A stretch of 64,000 nt of DNA from Streptomyces davaonensis JCM 4913 (lineage in GTDB: Bacteria; Actinomycetota; Actinomycetes; Streptomycetales; Streptomycetaceae), in contig NC_020504.1 of the NCBI RefSeq assembly GCF_000349325.1, positions 4,498,053-4,562,052 on the forward strand, written 5' to 3'. How positions within the stretch are numbered: position 1 is the first letter of the stretch; the number at the start of each line of letters is the position of its first letter. The notes beneath the pieces are model-generated. The model saw only the letters and a program-made list of their open reading frames with translations. It ran no database searches and was not told the origin of the DNA. A program made the position numbers and the translations under genes. This document shows positions 19,227 through 28,314 of this stretch, piece by piece.

Positions 19227-20024
19227 TCACATGCGGGAGACGTTCCGCTCGTACACCAGCCGCAGCCCGATCAGCGTCAGCCAGGGCTCGTGCTCGTCGA
19301 TGACCGAGGACTCGCCCAGGACCATCGGGGCCAGTCCGCCCGTCGCGATCACCGTCACGTCCTCGGGGTCGTCCGCCATCTCCCGCGCCATCCGGCTCAC
19401 GACGCCGTCCACCTGCCCGGCGAAGCCGTACACGATTCCGGACTGCATCGCCTCGACCGTGTTCTTGCCGATCACGCTCCGCGGGCGGGCCACCTCGATC
19501 TTCCGCAGCTGCGCCCCCTTGACCCCGAGCGCCTCCACGGAGATCTCGATACCGGGCGCGATGACACCGCCGACGTACTCCCCGCGCGCGGACACCGCGT
19601 CGAAGGTCGTCGCCGTACCGAAGTCCACGACGATGGCGGGCCCCCCGTACAGCTCGACCGCCGCGACCGCGTTGATGATGCGGTCCGCGCCGACCTCCTT
19701 GGGGTTGTCGGTGAGGATCGGCACGCCCGTCTTCACCCCGGGCTCGACCAGCACCGCCGGCACGTCGCCGTAGTAGCGCCGGGTCACTTCCCGCAGCTCG
19801 TGCAGGACGGACGGCACGGTCGCGCAGATCGCGATCCCGTCGATGCCGTCCCCCAGCTCCTCACCGAGGAGGGGATGCATCCCCATCAGCCCCTGAAGCA
19901 GCACCGCCAGCTCGTCCGCGGTGCGGCGCGCGTCCGTGGAGATGCGCCAGTGCTCGACGATGTCCTCGCCGTCGAACAGGCCCAGGACGGTGTGGGTATT
20001 GCCTACGTCGATCGTCAGCAGCAT
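19227..20024 (-). CDS. coaX: Type III pantothenate kinase (CoaX)
   Basis: Phosphorylates pantothenate, the first step of CoA synthesis. The 265-residue protein has the type III phosphate-binding motif at its very start (MLLTIDVGNTHTVLGLFDG). The DxGTAT motif is at VVDFGTATTFDAV, and the PGIEISVEAL pantothenate-site motif follows. Type III kinases need a monovalent cation and are not inhibited by CoA (family knowledge). It lies 16 bp after nadC at the end of a cofactor operon with panC, linking pantothenate synthesis to its use. Confidence 0.96.
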   Translation of the reverse strand: MLLTIDVGNTHTVLGLFDGEDIVEHWRISTDARRTADELAVLLQGLMGMHPLLGEELGDGIDGIAICATVPSVLHELREVTRRYYGDVPAVLVEPGVKTGVPILTDNPKEVGADRIINAVAAVELYGGPAIVVDFGTATTFDAVSARGEYVGGVIAPGIEISVEALGVKGAQLRKIEVARPRSVIGKNTVEAMQSGIVYGFAGQVDGVVSRMAREMADDPEDVTVIATGGLAPMVLGESSVIDEHEPWLTLIGLRLVYERNVSRM

Positions 20025-20040
20025 GGCCGGATCCCGCTCC

Positions 20041-21018
20041 CTACTCCGCCGCTCGCAGATCCAGCCCGATGTCGAGGATCGGCGAGGAGTGCGTCAGCGC
20101 CCCCACGGCCAGATAGTCGACACCCGTGTCCGCGTACGCCTTCGCGTTCTCCAGCGTGAGCCGACCGGACGCCTCCAGGGCCGCGCGCCCGTGCACGAGC
20201 GCCACCGCCTCCTCGCACTCCCCGGGCGTGAAGTTGTCCAGCAGGATCAGGTCGGCCCCGGCGTCCACCACCTCGCGCAGCTGGTGCAGGGTGTCCACCT
20301 CGACCTCGATCGGCACCTCGGGGAAGGCCTCGCGCACGGCCTTGAAGGCCGACGCGACGCCGCCCGCGGCGACCACGTGGTTGTCCTTGACCAGCGCCGC
20401 GTCCGACAGCGACATCCGGTGGTTCACACCGCCGCCGCAGCGGACCGCGAACTTCTCCAGCGACCTCAGCCCCGGGGTCGTCTTCCGCGTGTCCCGCACG
20501 CGTGCCTTGGTGCCCTCCAGAGCGTCCGCCCACGCGCGCGTGGCGGTGGCGATGCCGGACAGCCGGCACATCAGGTTCAGGGCGCTGCGCTCGGCGGTCA
20601 GCAGGTCACGCGTGCGCGTGGTGACCGACAGCAGCTTCTGCCCGGCCTCCACCCGGTCGCCGTCCTCGACGTGGCGCTCGACCTCGAACTCGTCGGTGCA
20701 GACCACGGAGATCACCGCTTCGGCGACCCGCAGCCCGGCCGCCACGCCCGCCTCACGCGCGGTGAAGTCGGCGGTGGCGACGGCGTCCTCGGGAATGGTC
20801 GCGACGGTCGTCACGTCCACGCCGTGGGCGAGGTCCTCCTGGATGGCGACGTTCGCGATGTCCTCGACCTCCAGGGGGTCGAGGCCCGCGGCGGCCAGCA
20901 GCTCGGCGAGCGCGGGGTCGAGCCCGCACTCCAGATACGTCTCGTCGGTGTCCGCACCGCAGGCGCAGCCGTCGCCGCAGCCGTCGTCCTGGACGAGGGG
21001 GAGGTCGGGGGTGCTCAC
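20041..21018 (-). CDS. nadC: Nicotinate-nucleotide pyrophosphorylase (carboxylating)
   Basis: Converts quinolinate and PRPP to nicotinate mononucleotide (325 residues). Family motifs are clear: ATADFTAREAGVAAGL, RTRDLLTAERSALNLMCRLSGIAT, RDTRKTTPGLRSLEKFAVRCGGGVNHRMSLSDA with KDNH, and EVEVDTLHQ. An N-terminal extension of about 40 residues carries four close cysteines (CGDGCACG plus LECG), which is unusual and might bind a metal. GTG 21018 is used; GTG 21027 would overlap the nadB stop. It is coupled to nadB, and nadA is not present in the window. Confidence 0.95.
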   Translation of the reverse strand: MSTPDLPLVQDDGCGDGCACGADTDETYLECGLDPALAELLAAAGLDPLEVEDIANVAIQEDLAHGVDVTTVATIPEDAVATADFTAREAGVAAGLRVAEAVISVVCTDEFEVERHVEDGDRVEAGQKLLSVTTRTRDLLTAERSALNLMCRLSGIATATRAWADALEGTKARVRDTRKTTPGLRSLEKFAVRCGGGVNHRMSLSDAALVKDNHVVAAGGVASAFKAVREAFPEVPIEVEVDTLHQLREVVDAGADLILLDNFTPGECEEAVALVHGRAALEASGRLTLENAKAYADTGVDYLAVGALTHSSPILDIGLDLRAAE

Positions 21019-21023
21019 GTCTG

Positions 21024-22736
21024 TCACTGCTCCTGGGGCTGCCGGGTCGGGGGGAAGTCTGCGGTATCGGTGGGCTCTACGGCGAGTGTGCGGTCCGGAT
21101 TCAGCCGTACGACGATGTGGCGGCGCCAGTCGGTGTCGTCGCGCTCGGGCCGGTCCTCGCGCCAGTGGCAGCCGCGGGTCTCCTCGCGCAGCCGGGCGGC
21201 GGCGACCAGGACGCGGGCCACGCACAGGAGGTTGGTGGCCTCCCAGGTGTCGACGCCGGGCTCGGCGGTCTTGCCGTTCTCGACCAGGGCCTCGCGCGCG
21301 TCCGCGTGCAGCCGCTGGAGCTGGTCGGCGGCCCGCGCGAGGGAGTCGGCAGAGCGCAGGACGCCCGCGCCGTCCGTCATGATCCGCTGGATGGCGAACC
21401 GGTCCTCGGGCGCGAGCAGCGGATGCGCGGGCACCTCCGGGTGCGGCACCGGATGCGGCACGCGCGCGAGGAGGCCGTTGTCGGCGTGGCTCGCCGCGAT
21501 GTCGGCGGCGATGCGCTCGGCGTAGACCAGGCCCTCCAGCAGGGAGTTGGACGCGAGCCGGTTCGCGCCGTGCACGCCGGTGCAGGCGACCTCGCCGCAC
21601 GCGTACAGGCCCGGGACGGTCGTACGGCCCTGGGAGTCGGTGCGCACGCCCCCGGAGGCGTAGTGCGCGGCCGGGGCGATCGGGATGGGCTCGTACACGG
21701 GGTCGATGCCGTTGGCGCGGCAGGCGGCGAGGATCGTCGGGAAGCGGTGCTCCCACATGTCGGCGCCGAAGTGCCGGGCGTCGAGGAACATGTGCTCGGC
21801 GTCCTGCTCCTGCATGCGGCGCATGATGCCCTTGGCGACGATGTCCCGGGGCGCGAGTTCGGCCAGTTCGTGCTGGCCGACCATGAAGCGAACGCCGTCG
21901 CCGTCGACCAGGTGCGCACCCTCGCCGCGCACGGCCTCGGAGACGAGCGGCTGCTGGCCCTCCGCGTCCGCGCCGAGGAACAGCACGGTGGGGTGGAACT
22001 GCACGAACTCCAGGTCGGAGATCTCGGCTCCCGCGCGCAGGGCGAGCGCGACGCCGTCGCCGGTGGAGACCGAGGGGTTGGTGGTCGCGGAGAAGACCTG
22101 GCCCATGCCGCCGGTCGCGAGGACGACCGCGGGGGCGTGCACGGCGCCCACGCCGTCGTGCTGGCCCTCGCCCATCACGTGCAGGGTCACGCCCGCGGTA
22201 CGGCCGTCGGCGTCCGTGAGGAGGTCCAGGACCAGCGCGTTCTCGATGGTGCGCACGCCCCGCGCGCGAGCTGCCTCTACGAGCGCGCGGGAGATCTCCG
22301 CGCCGGTCGCGTCCCCGCCCGCGTGCGCGATCCGGCGCCGGTGGTGGCCGCCCTCGCGGGTGAGCTCCAGGCCGCCCTCCTCCGACTCGTCGAAGTGGGC
22401 GCCCGTCTCGATGAGCCGGCGCACGGCGTCCGGGCCCTCGGTGACGAGGATCCGCACCGCGTCCTCGTCGCACAGCCCGGCGCCCGCGACCAGGGTGTCG
22501 GCCAGGTGCTGCTCGGGGGTGTCGCCCTCGCCGAGGGCTGCGGCGATGCCGCCCTGCGCCCAGCGGGTGGAGCCGTCGTCGAGGCGGGCCTTGGTGACGA
22601 CGACCGTGGTCAGACCGGCGGCCTCGCAGCGCAGGGCCGCGGTCAGACCGGCGACGCCGGAGCCGACGACGACGACGTCCGCGTCGATGGACCACCCGGG
22701 CGCGGGCGCGTGCAGTCGTATGCCTGTGCTGGTCAC
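21024..22736 (-). CDS. nadB: L-aspartate oxidase
   Basis: FAD enzyme oxidising L-aspartate to iminoaspartate for NAD synthesis (570 residues). An N-terminal Rossmann FAD motif ([21 protein letters not shown]) is followed by the flavoprotein signature [12 protein letters not shown] and substrate-site motifs of the succinate dehydrogenase/aspartate oxidase family ([22 protein letters not shown]). The C-terminal helical domain is complete. The ATG at 22736 overlaps the panC stop by 4 bp, and nadC follows without a gap. Quinolinate synthase (NadA), which uses its product, must be encoded elsewhere. Confidence 0.96.
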   Translation of the reverse strand: MTSTGIRLHAPAPGWSIDADVVVVGSGVAGLTAALRCEAAGLTTVVVTKARLDDGSTRWAQGGIAAALGEGDTPEQHLADTLVAGAGLCDEDAVRILVTEGPDAVRRLIETGAHFDESEEGGLELTREGGHHRRRIAHAGGDATGAEISRALVEAARARGVRTIENALVLDLLTDADGRTAGVTLHVMGEGQHDGVGAVHAPAVVLATGGMGQVFSATTNPSVSTGDGVALALRAGAEISDLEFVQFHPTVLFLGADAEGQQPLVSEAVRGEGAHLVDGDGVRFMVGQHELAELAPRDIVAKGIMRRMQEQDAEHMFLDARHFGADMWEHRFPTILAACRANGIDPVYEPIPIAPAAHYASGGVRTDSQGRTTVPGLYACGEVACTGVHGANRLASNSLLEGLVYAERIAADIAASHADNGLLARVPHPVPHPEVPAHPLLAPEDRFAIQRIMTDGAGVLRSADSLARAADQLQRLHADAREALVENGKTAEPGVDTWEATNLLCVARVLVAAARLREETRGCHWREDRPERDDTDWRRHIVVRLNPDRTLAVEPTDTADFPPTRQPQEQ

Positions 22737-23743
22737 GAGGCGGCTCCGAGGGTTCCGAGAGTTCCGAATGTGAGGGGGATGTTGTCGATCAGCCGGGTCG
22801 TGCCGACCCGGGCGGCGACCGCGAGGACGGCCTCGCCGGTGAAGTCGTCGCCGATCTCGGTGAAGTCGGAAGGGTCGACGAGGGCGAGGTAGTCCAGGGC
22901 GAGCGGCGGGTCGAGGCGGGCGGCCTCGTCCAGGACCAGGCGGGCGGCGGCGCGAACGGCCGCGGGGCCGCCCGGGGCGGCCTTGGCGACGGCGTGCGCG
23001 TCGGCGGCGGCACGGGACTCCCCGAGGGCGCTGAGCGCCTCGGCACGCGCGTGCGTGGCGGGGACTTCGAGCGCCCGCGCGCGCAGTGCCTCCTGCGCCG
23101 CGTGCCGGTCCTGGCCCGCGAACAGCGCCTGGGACAGCGCGAGCGCGGTGCGCCGGTCGGCGGGCGAGAGATAGCGGTTGCGGCTGGACAGGGCCAGGCC
23201 GTCGTCCTCGCGCACGGTCGGGACGCCCACGATGTCGATGCCGAAGTTCAGATCGCGGACCATGCGGCGGATCAGGGCGAGCTGCTGGGCGTCCTTCTGG
23301 CCGAACAGCGCCACGTCGGGGCGGGTGAGGTGGAGCAGCTTGGCGACGACGGTGAGCATGCCGTCGAAGTGCCCGGGGCGCGCGGCGCCCTCCAGGCGCT
23401 CCCCCATGGGGCCCGCGCTGACCCGGACCTGGGGTTCGCCGCCCGGGTAGACCTCGTCCACGGCGGGCGCGAACACGACATCCGCGCCGGCCTCCTCGGC
23501 GATCTTGAGGTCGGCTTCGAGGGTGCGCGGGTAGCGGTCGAGGTCCTCGCCCGCGCCGAACTGGAGCGGGTTGACGAAGACCGTCACCACGACCTCGCCG
23601 TCCGGCCCGGCGATCTCGCGCGCGGAGCGGACCAGGGTGGCGTGGCCCTCGTGCAGGGCACCCATGGTCATCACGACGGCCCGGCGGCCGGTACGCGCGC
23701 GTGCGGCCAGTTCGGCGGCGGTGCGCAGCAGGGTGGTGGTCAT
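22733..23743 (-). CDS. panC: Pantothenate synthetase (pantoate-beta-alanine ligase)
   Basis: ATP-dependent ligase joining pantoate and beta-alanine (336 residues). The nucleotide-binding signature [15 protein letters not shown] is followed by [18 protein letters not shown], then [18 protein letters not shown] and [12 protein letters not shown], all typical. The C-terminal half after about 210 is Ala-rich, as in other actinobacteria. Its ATG overlaps the preceding DUF2520 gene by 4 bp and its stop overlaps nadB by 4 bp, so it is a mid-operon, translationally coupled gene. Confidence 0.96.
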   Translation of the reverse strand: MTTTLLRTAAELAARARTGRRAVVMTMGALHEGHATLVRSAREIAGPDGEVVVTVFVNPLQFGAGEDLDRYPRTLEADLKIAEEAGADVVFAPAVDEVYPGGEPQVRVSAGPMGERLEGAARPGHFDGMLTVVAKLLHLTRPDVALFGQKDAQQLALIRRMVRDLNFGIDIVGVPTVREDDGLALSSRNRYLSPADRRTALALSQALFAGQDRHAAQEALRARALEVPATHARAEALSALGESRAAADAHAVAKAAPGGPAAVRAAARLVLDEAARLDPPLALDYLALVDPSDFTEIGDDFTGEAVLAVAARVGTTRLIDNIPLTFGTLGTLGAAS

Positions 23744-24660
23744 CCCGCGTCTCCCTTGGTGCTGTCGGCGAGCACTCCGAGCAGGTCTTCGGCGAGTTCC
23801 GGCTTGAGCAGCCCGTGCGCGAGCGCGCGGTCGGCGGTGGCGCGGGCCATCGCCAGGTAGCCGGCGACGGTCTGCGGGGCGTACTTGCGCAACTCGGTGA
23901 CGTGCGCGGCGACCGTGCCGGCGTCCCCGCGCGCGACGGGGCCGGTCAGGGCGGCGTCGCCGGAGCGCAGGGCGTTGTCGAGGGCGGCGCCGAGCAGGGG
24001 GCCGAGCATCCGGTCGGGGGCCTCGACCCCGGCGGCGCGCAGCAGCTCCATCGACTGGGCGACCAGCGTCACCAAGTGGTTGGCGCCCAGAGCGAGGGCC
24101 GCGTGGTAGAGCGGCCGCATCTCCTCGGCGATCCACTCCGGTTCGCCGCCCATCTCGATGACGAGGGCCTCGGCGGCGAGGCGCAGTTCCTCGGGGGCCG
24201 TGACGCCGAACGAGCAGCCGGCCAGGCGCTGGACGTCGACGGGAGTGCCGGTGAAGGTCATCGCCGGGTGCAGGGCCAGCGGCAGCGCGCCCGCGCGCAG
24301 GGCGGGGTCGAGGACCTTGGCGCCGTACCGTCCGGAGGTGTGCACCAGCAGCTGGCCGGGGCGAACGGCGCCGGTCTCGGCGAGTCCGGCGACCAGGCCG
24401 GTCAGGGCGTCGTCGGGGACGGTGAGCAGGACCAGGTCGGCACGCTTGAGAACCTCGGCGGGCGGCACGAGGGGGACGTCGGGCAGGAGTTGCGCGGCCC
24501 GTCGGCGGGAGGCGTCGGAGACTCCGGAGACGGCCACCGGCCGGTGCCCGGCGAGCTGGAGGGACGCGGCGAGCGCGGGGCCCACGCGGCCGGCGCCGAC
24601 GACGCCGACGGTGAGCCGCGCGGGTCGGTCCTTCGGATCTGGCTGTTGGCTTGTACTCAC
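23740..24660 (-). CDS. Rossmann-fold DUF2520 protein (ketopantoate-reductase-like)
   Basis: A 306-residue protein: an N-terminal NAD(P)-binding Rossmann domain ([24 protein letters not shown], then a [12 protein letters not shown] strand) and a C-terminal all-helical DUF2520 domain ([36 protein letters not shown]). The fold is that of 6-phosphogluconate dehydrogenase-like reductases, which include ketopantoate reductase. It is the first gene of the panC-nadB-nadC-coaX operon and overlaps panC. That makes a role in pantoate formation an attractive guess, but it is unproved. GTG at 24660 starts the frame. Confidence 0.85.
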   Translation of the reverse strand: MSTSQQPDPKDRPARLTVGVVGAGRVGPALAASLQLAGHRPVAVSGVSDASRRRAAQLLPDVPLVPPAEVLKRADLVLLTVPDDALTGLVAGLAETGAVRPGQLLVHTSGRYGAKVLDPALRAGALPLALHPAMTFTGTPVDVQRLAGCSFGVTAPEELRLAAEALVIEMGGEPEWIAEEMRPLYHAALALGANHLVTLVAQSMELLRAAGVEAPDRMLGPLLGAALDNALRSGDAALTGPVARGDAGTVAAHVTELRKYAPQTVAGYLAMARATADRALAHGLLKPELAEDLLGVLADSTKGDAG

Positions 24661-24746
24661 TCGACGGTGGCCTTCCCGTTCCAGTCCGCTCCGGGTACCG
24701 GACGATTTCTCGTCATGTTAACGCGATCGGTTCGAGGGGCGTTCAG

Positions 24747-24755
24747 TTGTCCACA
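24747..24755 (+). other. Perfect DnaA-box sequence in a divergent intergenic region
   Basis: TTGTCCACA, the preferred Streptomyces DnaA box, occurs in the 188-bp gap between the divergent cofactor operon and the aldolase-like gene. A single box could let DnaA regulate a promoter or could titrate DnaA; it is not an origin. Confidence 0.4.
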
Positions 24756-24848
24756 GGCTGTGGGTTTCCGTGAGCCATCGGCGCACGGGGCAAACGCTTG
24801 CGGAAAATGCGGGTGCCCGCGTGAGGCGGGGCGCGACATCATCCGGGC

Positions 24849-26048
24849 ATGAGTGATGCGGCACAGACGGATCGGCAGGGCGCGGAGCACGTGAAGCGGC
24901 TCTCGGACGACGAACGGCGCAAGTTGCTGAGGGAGCGGCGCATCAGCGCGTCCAGGAGCGCGCGGCGCCTGTTGGGGCGCCCGGTGGCGCAGCGCACGCT
25001 CCGGGATCGCCTCGCGCTGATGGAGCGCGCGGCGGACGTGTACGACCTCGACCAGCCCGCCGACATGTACGGCGACGGCGTCGTCGAGGTCCTGGAGGAC
25101 AAGGTCGCCGGGCTGCTCGGCAAGGAGGCCGCCGCGTTCTTCCCGACCGGCACGATGGCCCAGCAGGTGGCCCTGCGCTGCTGGGCGGGCCGGACCGGGA
25201 ACCCCGCCGTCGCCCTGCACGCCCTGGCCCACCCCGAGATGCACGAGCGGAACGCCTTCAGCCAGGTCAGCGGCTTGCGCCCGGTCAGGATCACGAGCGA
25301 GCCGCGCCAGCTCACGGCCGACGAGGTGCGCGGCCTGGACGAGCCCGTCGGGGCGCTGATGCTGGAACTGCCGCTCAGGGACGCCGGTTTCGTCCTGCCG
25401 TCCTGGGAGGAGCTCACCGAGGTCGCCGAGGCGGCGCGGGAGCGTGAGGCGGTGGTGCACTTCGACGGCGCGCGCCTGTGGGAGTCCACCGTCCACTTCG
25501 ACCGCCCCCTGGACGAGATCGCGGACCTCGCGGACAGCGTCTACGTGTCCTTCTACAAGTCCCTCGACGGCTACGGCGGCGCTGCGGTCGCCGGGCCCCA
25601 GACCCTCGTCGACGAGATGAAGGCCTGGCGGCACCGGTACGGCGGCACGGTCTTCCAGCAGTTCCCGACCGCGCTGTCGGCCCTCGTCGGCCTGGAGCTG
25701 GAGCTGCCCCGGCTGCCCGACTACGTCCGGCACGCGCGCGTGGTGGCCGACGCGCTGCGCGCGGGGTTCGCGGCGGCGGGCGTGCCCTGGACCCGCGTCC
25801 ACCCCGAGGTGCCGCACACCAACGAGTTCCAGCTCTGGCTGCCGTACGACGCCGATGACGTCGCCGAGGCGGCGGTCCGGCACGCCGAGGAGACGAGGAC
25901 CCTGCTGTTCTCCCGCCCCTGGGCCGCCCCCGTTCCGGGACTCGCCGTCACGGAGATCGACGTACGGGCCGCGGGCCTGGACTGGACCGCCGACGACGTA
26001 CGGACGGCCGTCGCGGACTTCGCCGAACGGCTGAAGTCGAGCGGCTGA
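24849..26048 (+). CDS. Threonine aldolase-family PLP enzyme
   Basis: A fold-type I PLP protein of the beta-eliminating lyase group (399 residues). DMYGDGVVEVLEDKVAGLLGKEAAAFFPTGTMA covers the cofactor-phosphate region. HFDGARLWES contains the Asp that pairs with the pyridine ring, and YKSLDGYGG contains the Schiff-base lysine, Lys237. Family members cleave L-threonine or related beta-hydroxy amino acids to glycine and an aldehyde; the exact substrate is not predictable. An N-terminal extension rich in Arg (about 15-45) precedes the catalytic fold. ATG 24849 is the start. The stop codon lies within a 14-bp tandem repeat. Confidence 0.85.
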   Translation: MSDAAQTDRQGAEHVKRLSDDERRKLLRERRISASRSARRLLGRPVAQRTLRDRLALMERAADVYDLDQPADMYGDGVVEVLEDKVAGLLGKEAAAFFPTGTMAQQVALRCWAGRTGNPAVALHALAHPEMHERNAFSQVSGLRPVRITSEPRQLTADEVRGLDEPVGALMLELPLRDAGFVLPSWEELTEVAEAAREREAVVHFDGARLWESTVHFDRPLDEIADLADSVYVSFYKSLDGYGGAAVAGPQTLVDEMKAWRHRYGGTVFQQFPTALSALVGLELELPRLPDYVRHARVVADALRAGFAAAGVPWTRVHPEVPHTNEFQLWLPYDADDVAEAAVRHAEETRTLLFSRPWAAPVPGLAVTEIDVRAAGLDWTADDVRTAVADFAERLKSSG

Positions 26049-26064
26049 AGTCGAGCGGCTGAAG
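26028..26064. repeat. 14-bp tandem repeat at the end of the aldolase-like gene
   Basis: CGGCTGAAGTCGAG occurs twice in tandem (26028-26041 and 26042-26055), followed by a partial third copy. The stop codon TGA lies in the second copy, so the last codons and the first bases downstream are duplicated. This looks like a recent slippage event. Confidence 0.8.
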
Positions 26065-26071
26065 GATCAGG

Positions 26072-26275
26072 TCAGCGGGTAGGGCGCGGGCCGCGGCCCA
26101 GGGCCCGGCGGAGCCTGCCGCCCACCGGGCGCCCGGCGAGGACGGCACGGAAGCGGCGTTCGTCCCGCCACTGCCGTACGACTCGCGCGTCGTGGGTGCC
26201 CGGCGCGGGCGGCGCCGGCTCGCCGTGCTGCCCCGCGCGGTAGGCGTCGAGGAGGTACTGCTGGGTGATGCTCAT
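26072..26275 (-). CDS. Small basic hypothetical protein
   Basis: A 67-residue protein with an N-terminal helix (SITQQYLLDAYRAGQ), a short Pro/Ala hinge, then a very basic helix (RVVRQWRDERRFRAVL, GGRLRRALGR). There is no domain I recognise and no membrane segment. Codon bias is normal for the region. The ATG at 26275 faces the divergent ArsR-like regulator across 160 bp. Function unknown; its charge suggests nucleic acid or membrane-surface contact. Confidence 0.6.
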   Translation of the reverse strand: MSITQQYLLDAYRAGQHGEPAPPAPGTHDARVVRQWRDERRFRAVLAGRPVGGRLRRALGRGPRPTR

Positions 26276-26438
26276 GGCGGTTCGCCTCTTCGGGACGGAA
26301 GTGATGGACGCCGGCGGTGAGGCTCCGCGGCTGCCCCGGTCCTCCCAGCCTGCGCCGGTCGCGCCCCGAAGTCGCGTCGATTGACGGCGGGCGTCAAACG
26401 AGGGCGGCGTTGTCAGTGGCGGGGTGCACCATGAGGGC

Positions 26439-27545
26439 ATGAGCGTGAGCATCGACATCGCGGGGCTGCGGCCGGAGAGGGTCGCCGTCGTGCCCTCGCC
26501 CCTGGCCGAGCTCGGCATGGCGCTGCACGCCCTGTCCGAGCCGAGCCACCATCCGGGACTCCAGGGCTGGGTGACCAGCGTGACGGCGGGCCTCGACCCG
26601 CATCTGGCCGACCGCATGTGCGAGGCCGACTTCCTGTGGCGTACGACGTTCTCGGACCTGTTCCTGCCCTGTGCCGGCATCCCCGGCGGGCCCACCCTCC
26701 CGGGTGCCACGCTCGCCGAGGAACTGGACCTGCTGGACAAGCTGACGGACGAGCAGTTCGCGGACGCCGCCCTGGAGTTCACCTGCGCCCTGCCGTACAC
26801 CACCCCGGGCCCCTCGGTGCTCGACGACGCCGAACTGCGCCGCCGTGCCCTGGAACTGGCCGCCGCGCGCGGGCCCCAGCAACTGCGCTTCAGCAAGCGG
26901 CTGCTGGACGATCCGCCGCGCATCCGGGCCTGGCTGCGACAGTTCCTTGAGGACTGCGACGAGGCGTTCTTCGCGGACGTCTGGCACCGCCTGCGCCACC
27001 AACTCGCCGCCGACGCCCGCCACAAGACCGACCTGCTGCGGCACAAGGGGCTGGCCGAGGCGCTCACCGCGGTCTCCGCGGCCGTGAAGGTCGACGAGGA
27101 CGGCGGCCGCATCACCATCGACAAGCTGCGCCAGGGCCACAGCGTCATCCGCGACCGCAGCCTGCTGCTCGTGCCGACGAGCCTGGGCTGGCCGCATCTG
27201 ATGGTGCTGCACCGGCACGGCTGGCAGCCGGTGGTGCACTACCCGGTCGGCTCCCCCGAGCTCAGCGCGCCGCCCGCGGTCGATCAGCTGATCCTGCGGA
27301 TGACCGCCCTGTCTCACCCGGTGCGCATGCAGCTGTGCCGGAACCTCGCCCGCAGCACGTACACCACGAGCGAGCTGGTCCAGATCCACGGCATGACCGC
27401 GCCCGAGATATCCCGGCACCTGAGCGTGCTGAAGAAGGCGGGCCTGATCACCACCCGCCGCCGCGGCCGGTACGTCCTGCACCAGCTGGACGTGACGGCC
27501 GTGGCCCGGCTCGGCAGCGACTTCCTGGAGGCCCTGCTGCGGTGA
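26439..27545 (+). CDS. ArsR/DUF5937-type transcriptional regulator
   Basis: A 368-residue regulator. A large N-terminal region of unknown structure, as in the DUF5937 family (SPLAELGMALHALSEPSHHPGLQGWV), is followed by a C-terminal ArsR-like winged helix: MTALSHPVRMQLCRNLARSTYTTSEL, then MTAPEISRHLSVLKKAGLITTRRRGRYVLHQL. No cysteine metal site is obvious in the DNA-binding part, so it probably does not sense metal. ATG 26439 is preceded by a short GAGGG stretch. Genes of this type often sit beside exporters; here the only close partner is the small basic protein gene. Confidence 0.8.
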   Translation: MSVSIDIAGLRPERVAVVPSPLAELGMALHALSEPSHHPGLQGWVTSVTAGLDPHLADRMCEADFLWRTTFSDLFLPCAGIPGGPTLPGATLAEELDLLDKLTDEQFADAALEFTCALPYTTPGPSVLDDAELRRRALELAAARGPQQLRFSKRLLDDPPRIRAWLRQFLEDCDEAFFADVWHRLRHQLAADARHKTDLLRHKGLAEALTAVSAAVKVDEDGGRITIDKLRQGHSVIRDRSLLLVPTSLGWPHLMVLHRHGWQPVVHYPVGSPELSAPPAVDQLILRMTALSHPVRMQLCRNLARSTYTTSELVQIHGMTAPEISRHLSVLKKAGLITTRRRGRYVLHQLDVTAVARLGSDFLEALLR

Positions 27546-27576
27546 GCGGGGAGCCTCTTCGGCGACCGGCTCGGGC

Positions 27577-28251
27577 TCAGCCCTGCCCGCCGCCGGCCCG
27601 TACCAGCCCCGTCTCGTAGGCCAGGACCACCACCTGCACCCGGTCCCGCAGCCCGAGCTTGGTCAGGATGCGGCCGACGTGCGTCTTCACGGTGGCCTCC
27701 GACAGCACGAGCCGGGCCGCGATCTCGCCGTTGGACAGGCCCTGCGCGACCAGCACCATGACCTCGCGCTCACGGTCGGTGAGCCGCTCCAGCTCCTTGT
27801 GCTGCGGCTCCTTGCCGGTGCTCGGCAGCATCGGCGCGAAGCGGTCCAGCAGGCGGCGCGTGGTCGAGGGGGCCACCACCGCGTCGCCGCTGTGCACGGC
27901 GCGGATGGCGGCGAGCAGCTCACCCGGCGGCACGTCCTTGAGCATGAAGCCGGAGGCGCCCGCCTTCAGCCCGGAGAAGGCGTACTCGTCGAGGTCGAAG
28001 GTGGTCAGGATCAGCACCTTCGGCGGGTTGGGGTCCGAGCAGATGCGGCGGGTGGTCTCCACGCCGTCCAGCTTCGGCATGCGCACGTCCATCAGCACCA
28101 CGTCGACGGCGGTCTCCCGCAGCACCTGAAGGGCCTCCACGCCGTCGCCCGCCTCCGCGACGACCTCCATGTCCGGCTGGGCGGCGAGCACCATCCGGAA
28201 CCCGGTGCGCAACAGCACCTGGTCGTCGACGAGCATCACGCGGATCGTCAT
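27577..28251 (-). CDS. NarL/LuxR-family response regulator
   Basis: A 224-residue response regulator. The receiver domain starts IRVMLVDDQVLLRTGF and has the phosphoacceptor Asp in VDVVLMDVRMPKLDG and Lys in GFMLKDVPPGEL. The C-terminal LuxR helix-turn-helix reads LTDREREVMVLVAQGLSNGEIAARL, VLSEATVKTHVGRILTKLGLRDR. ATG 28251 follows AGAGGA. The kinase gene is 63 bp upstream on the same strand, so the two form a two-component pair. The signal is unknown. Confidence 0.93.
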   Translation of the reverse strand: MTIRVMLVDDQVLLRTGFRMVLAAQPDMEVVAEAGDGVEALQVLRETAVDVVLMDVRMPKLDGVETTRRICSDPNPPKVLILTTFDLDEYAFSGLKAGASGFMLKDVPPGELLAAIRAVHSGDAVVAPSTTRRLLDRFAPMLPSTGKEPQHKELERLTDREREVMVLVAQGLSNGEIAARLVLSEATVKTHVGRILTKLGLRDRVQVVVLAYETGLVRAGGGQG

Positions 28252-28314
28252 CGGGTCCTCTTCCATGTCCGGCTACGGGGTCGTTACAGGTGTCAATCCA
28301 GGGCGCGGCTCGCC

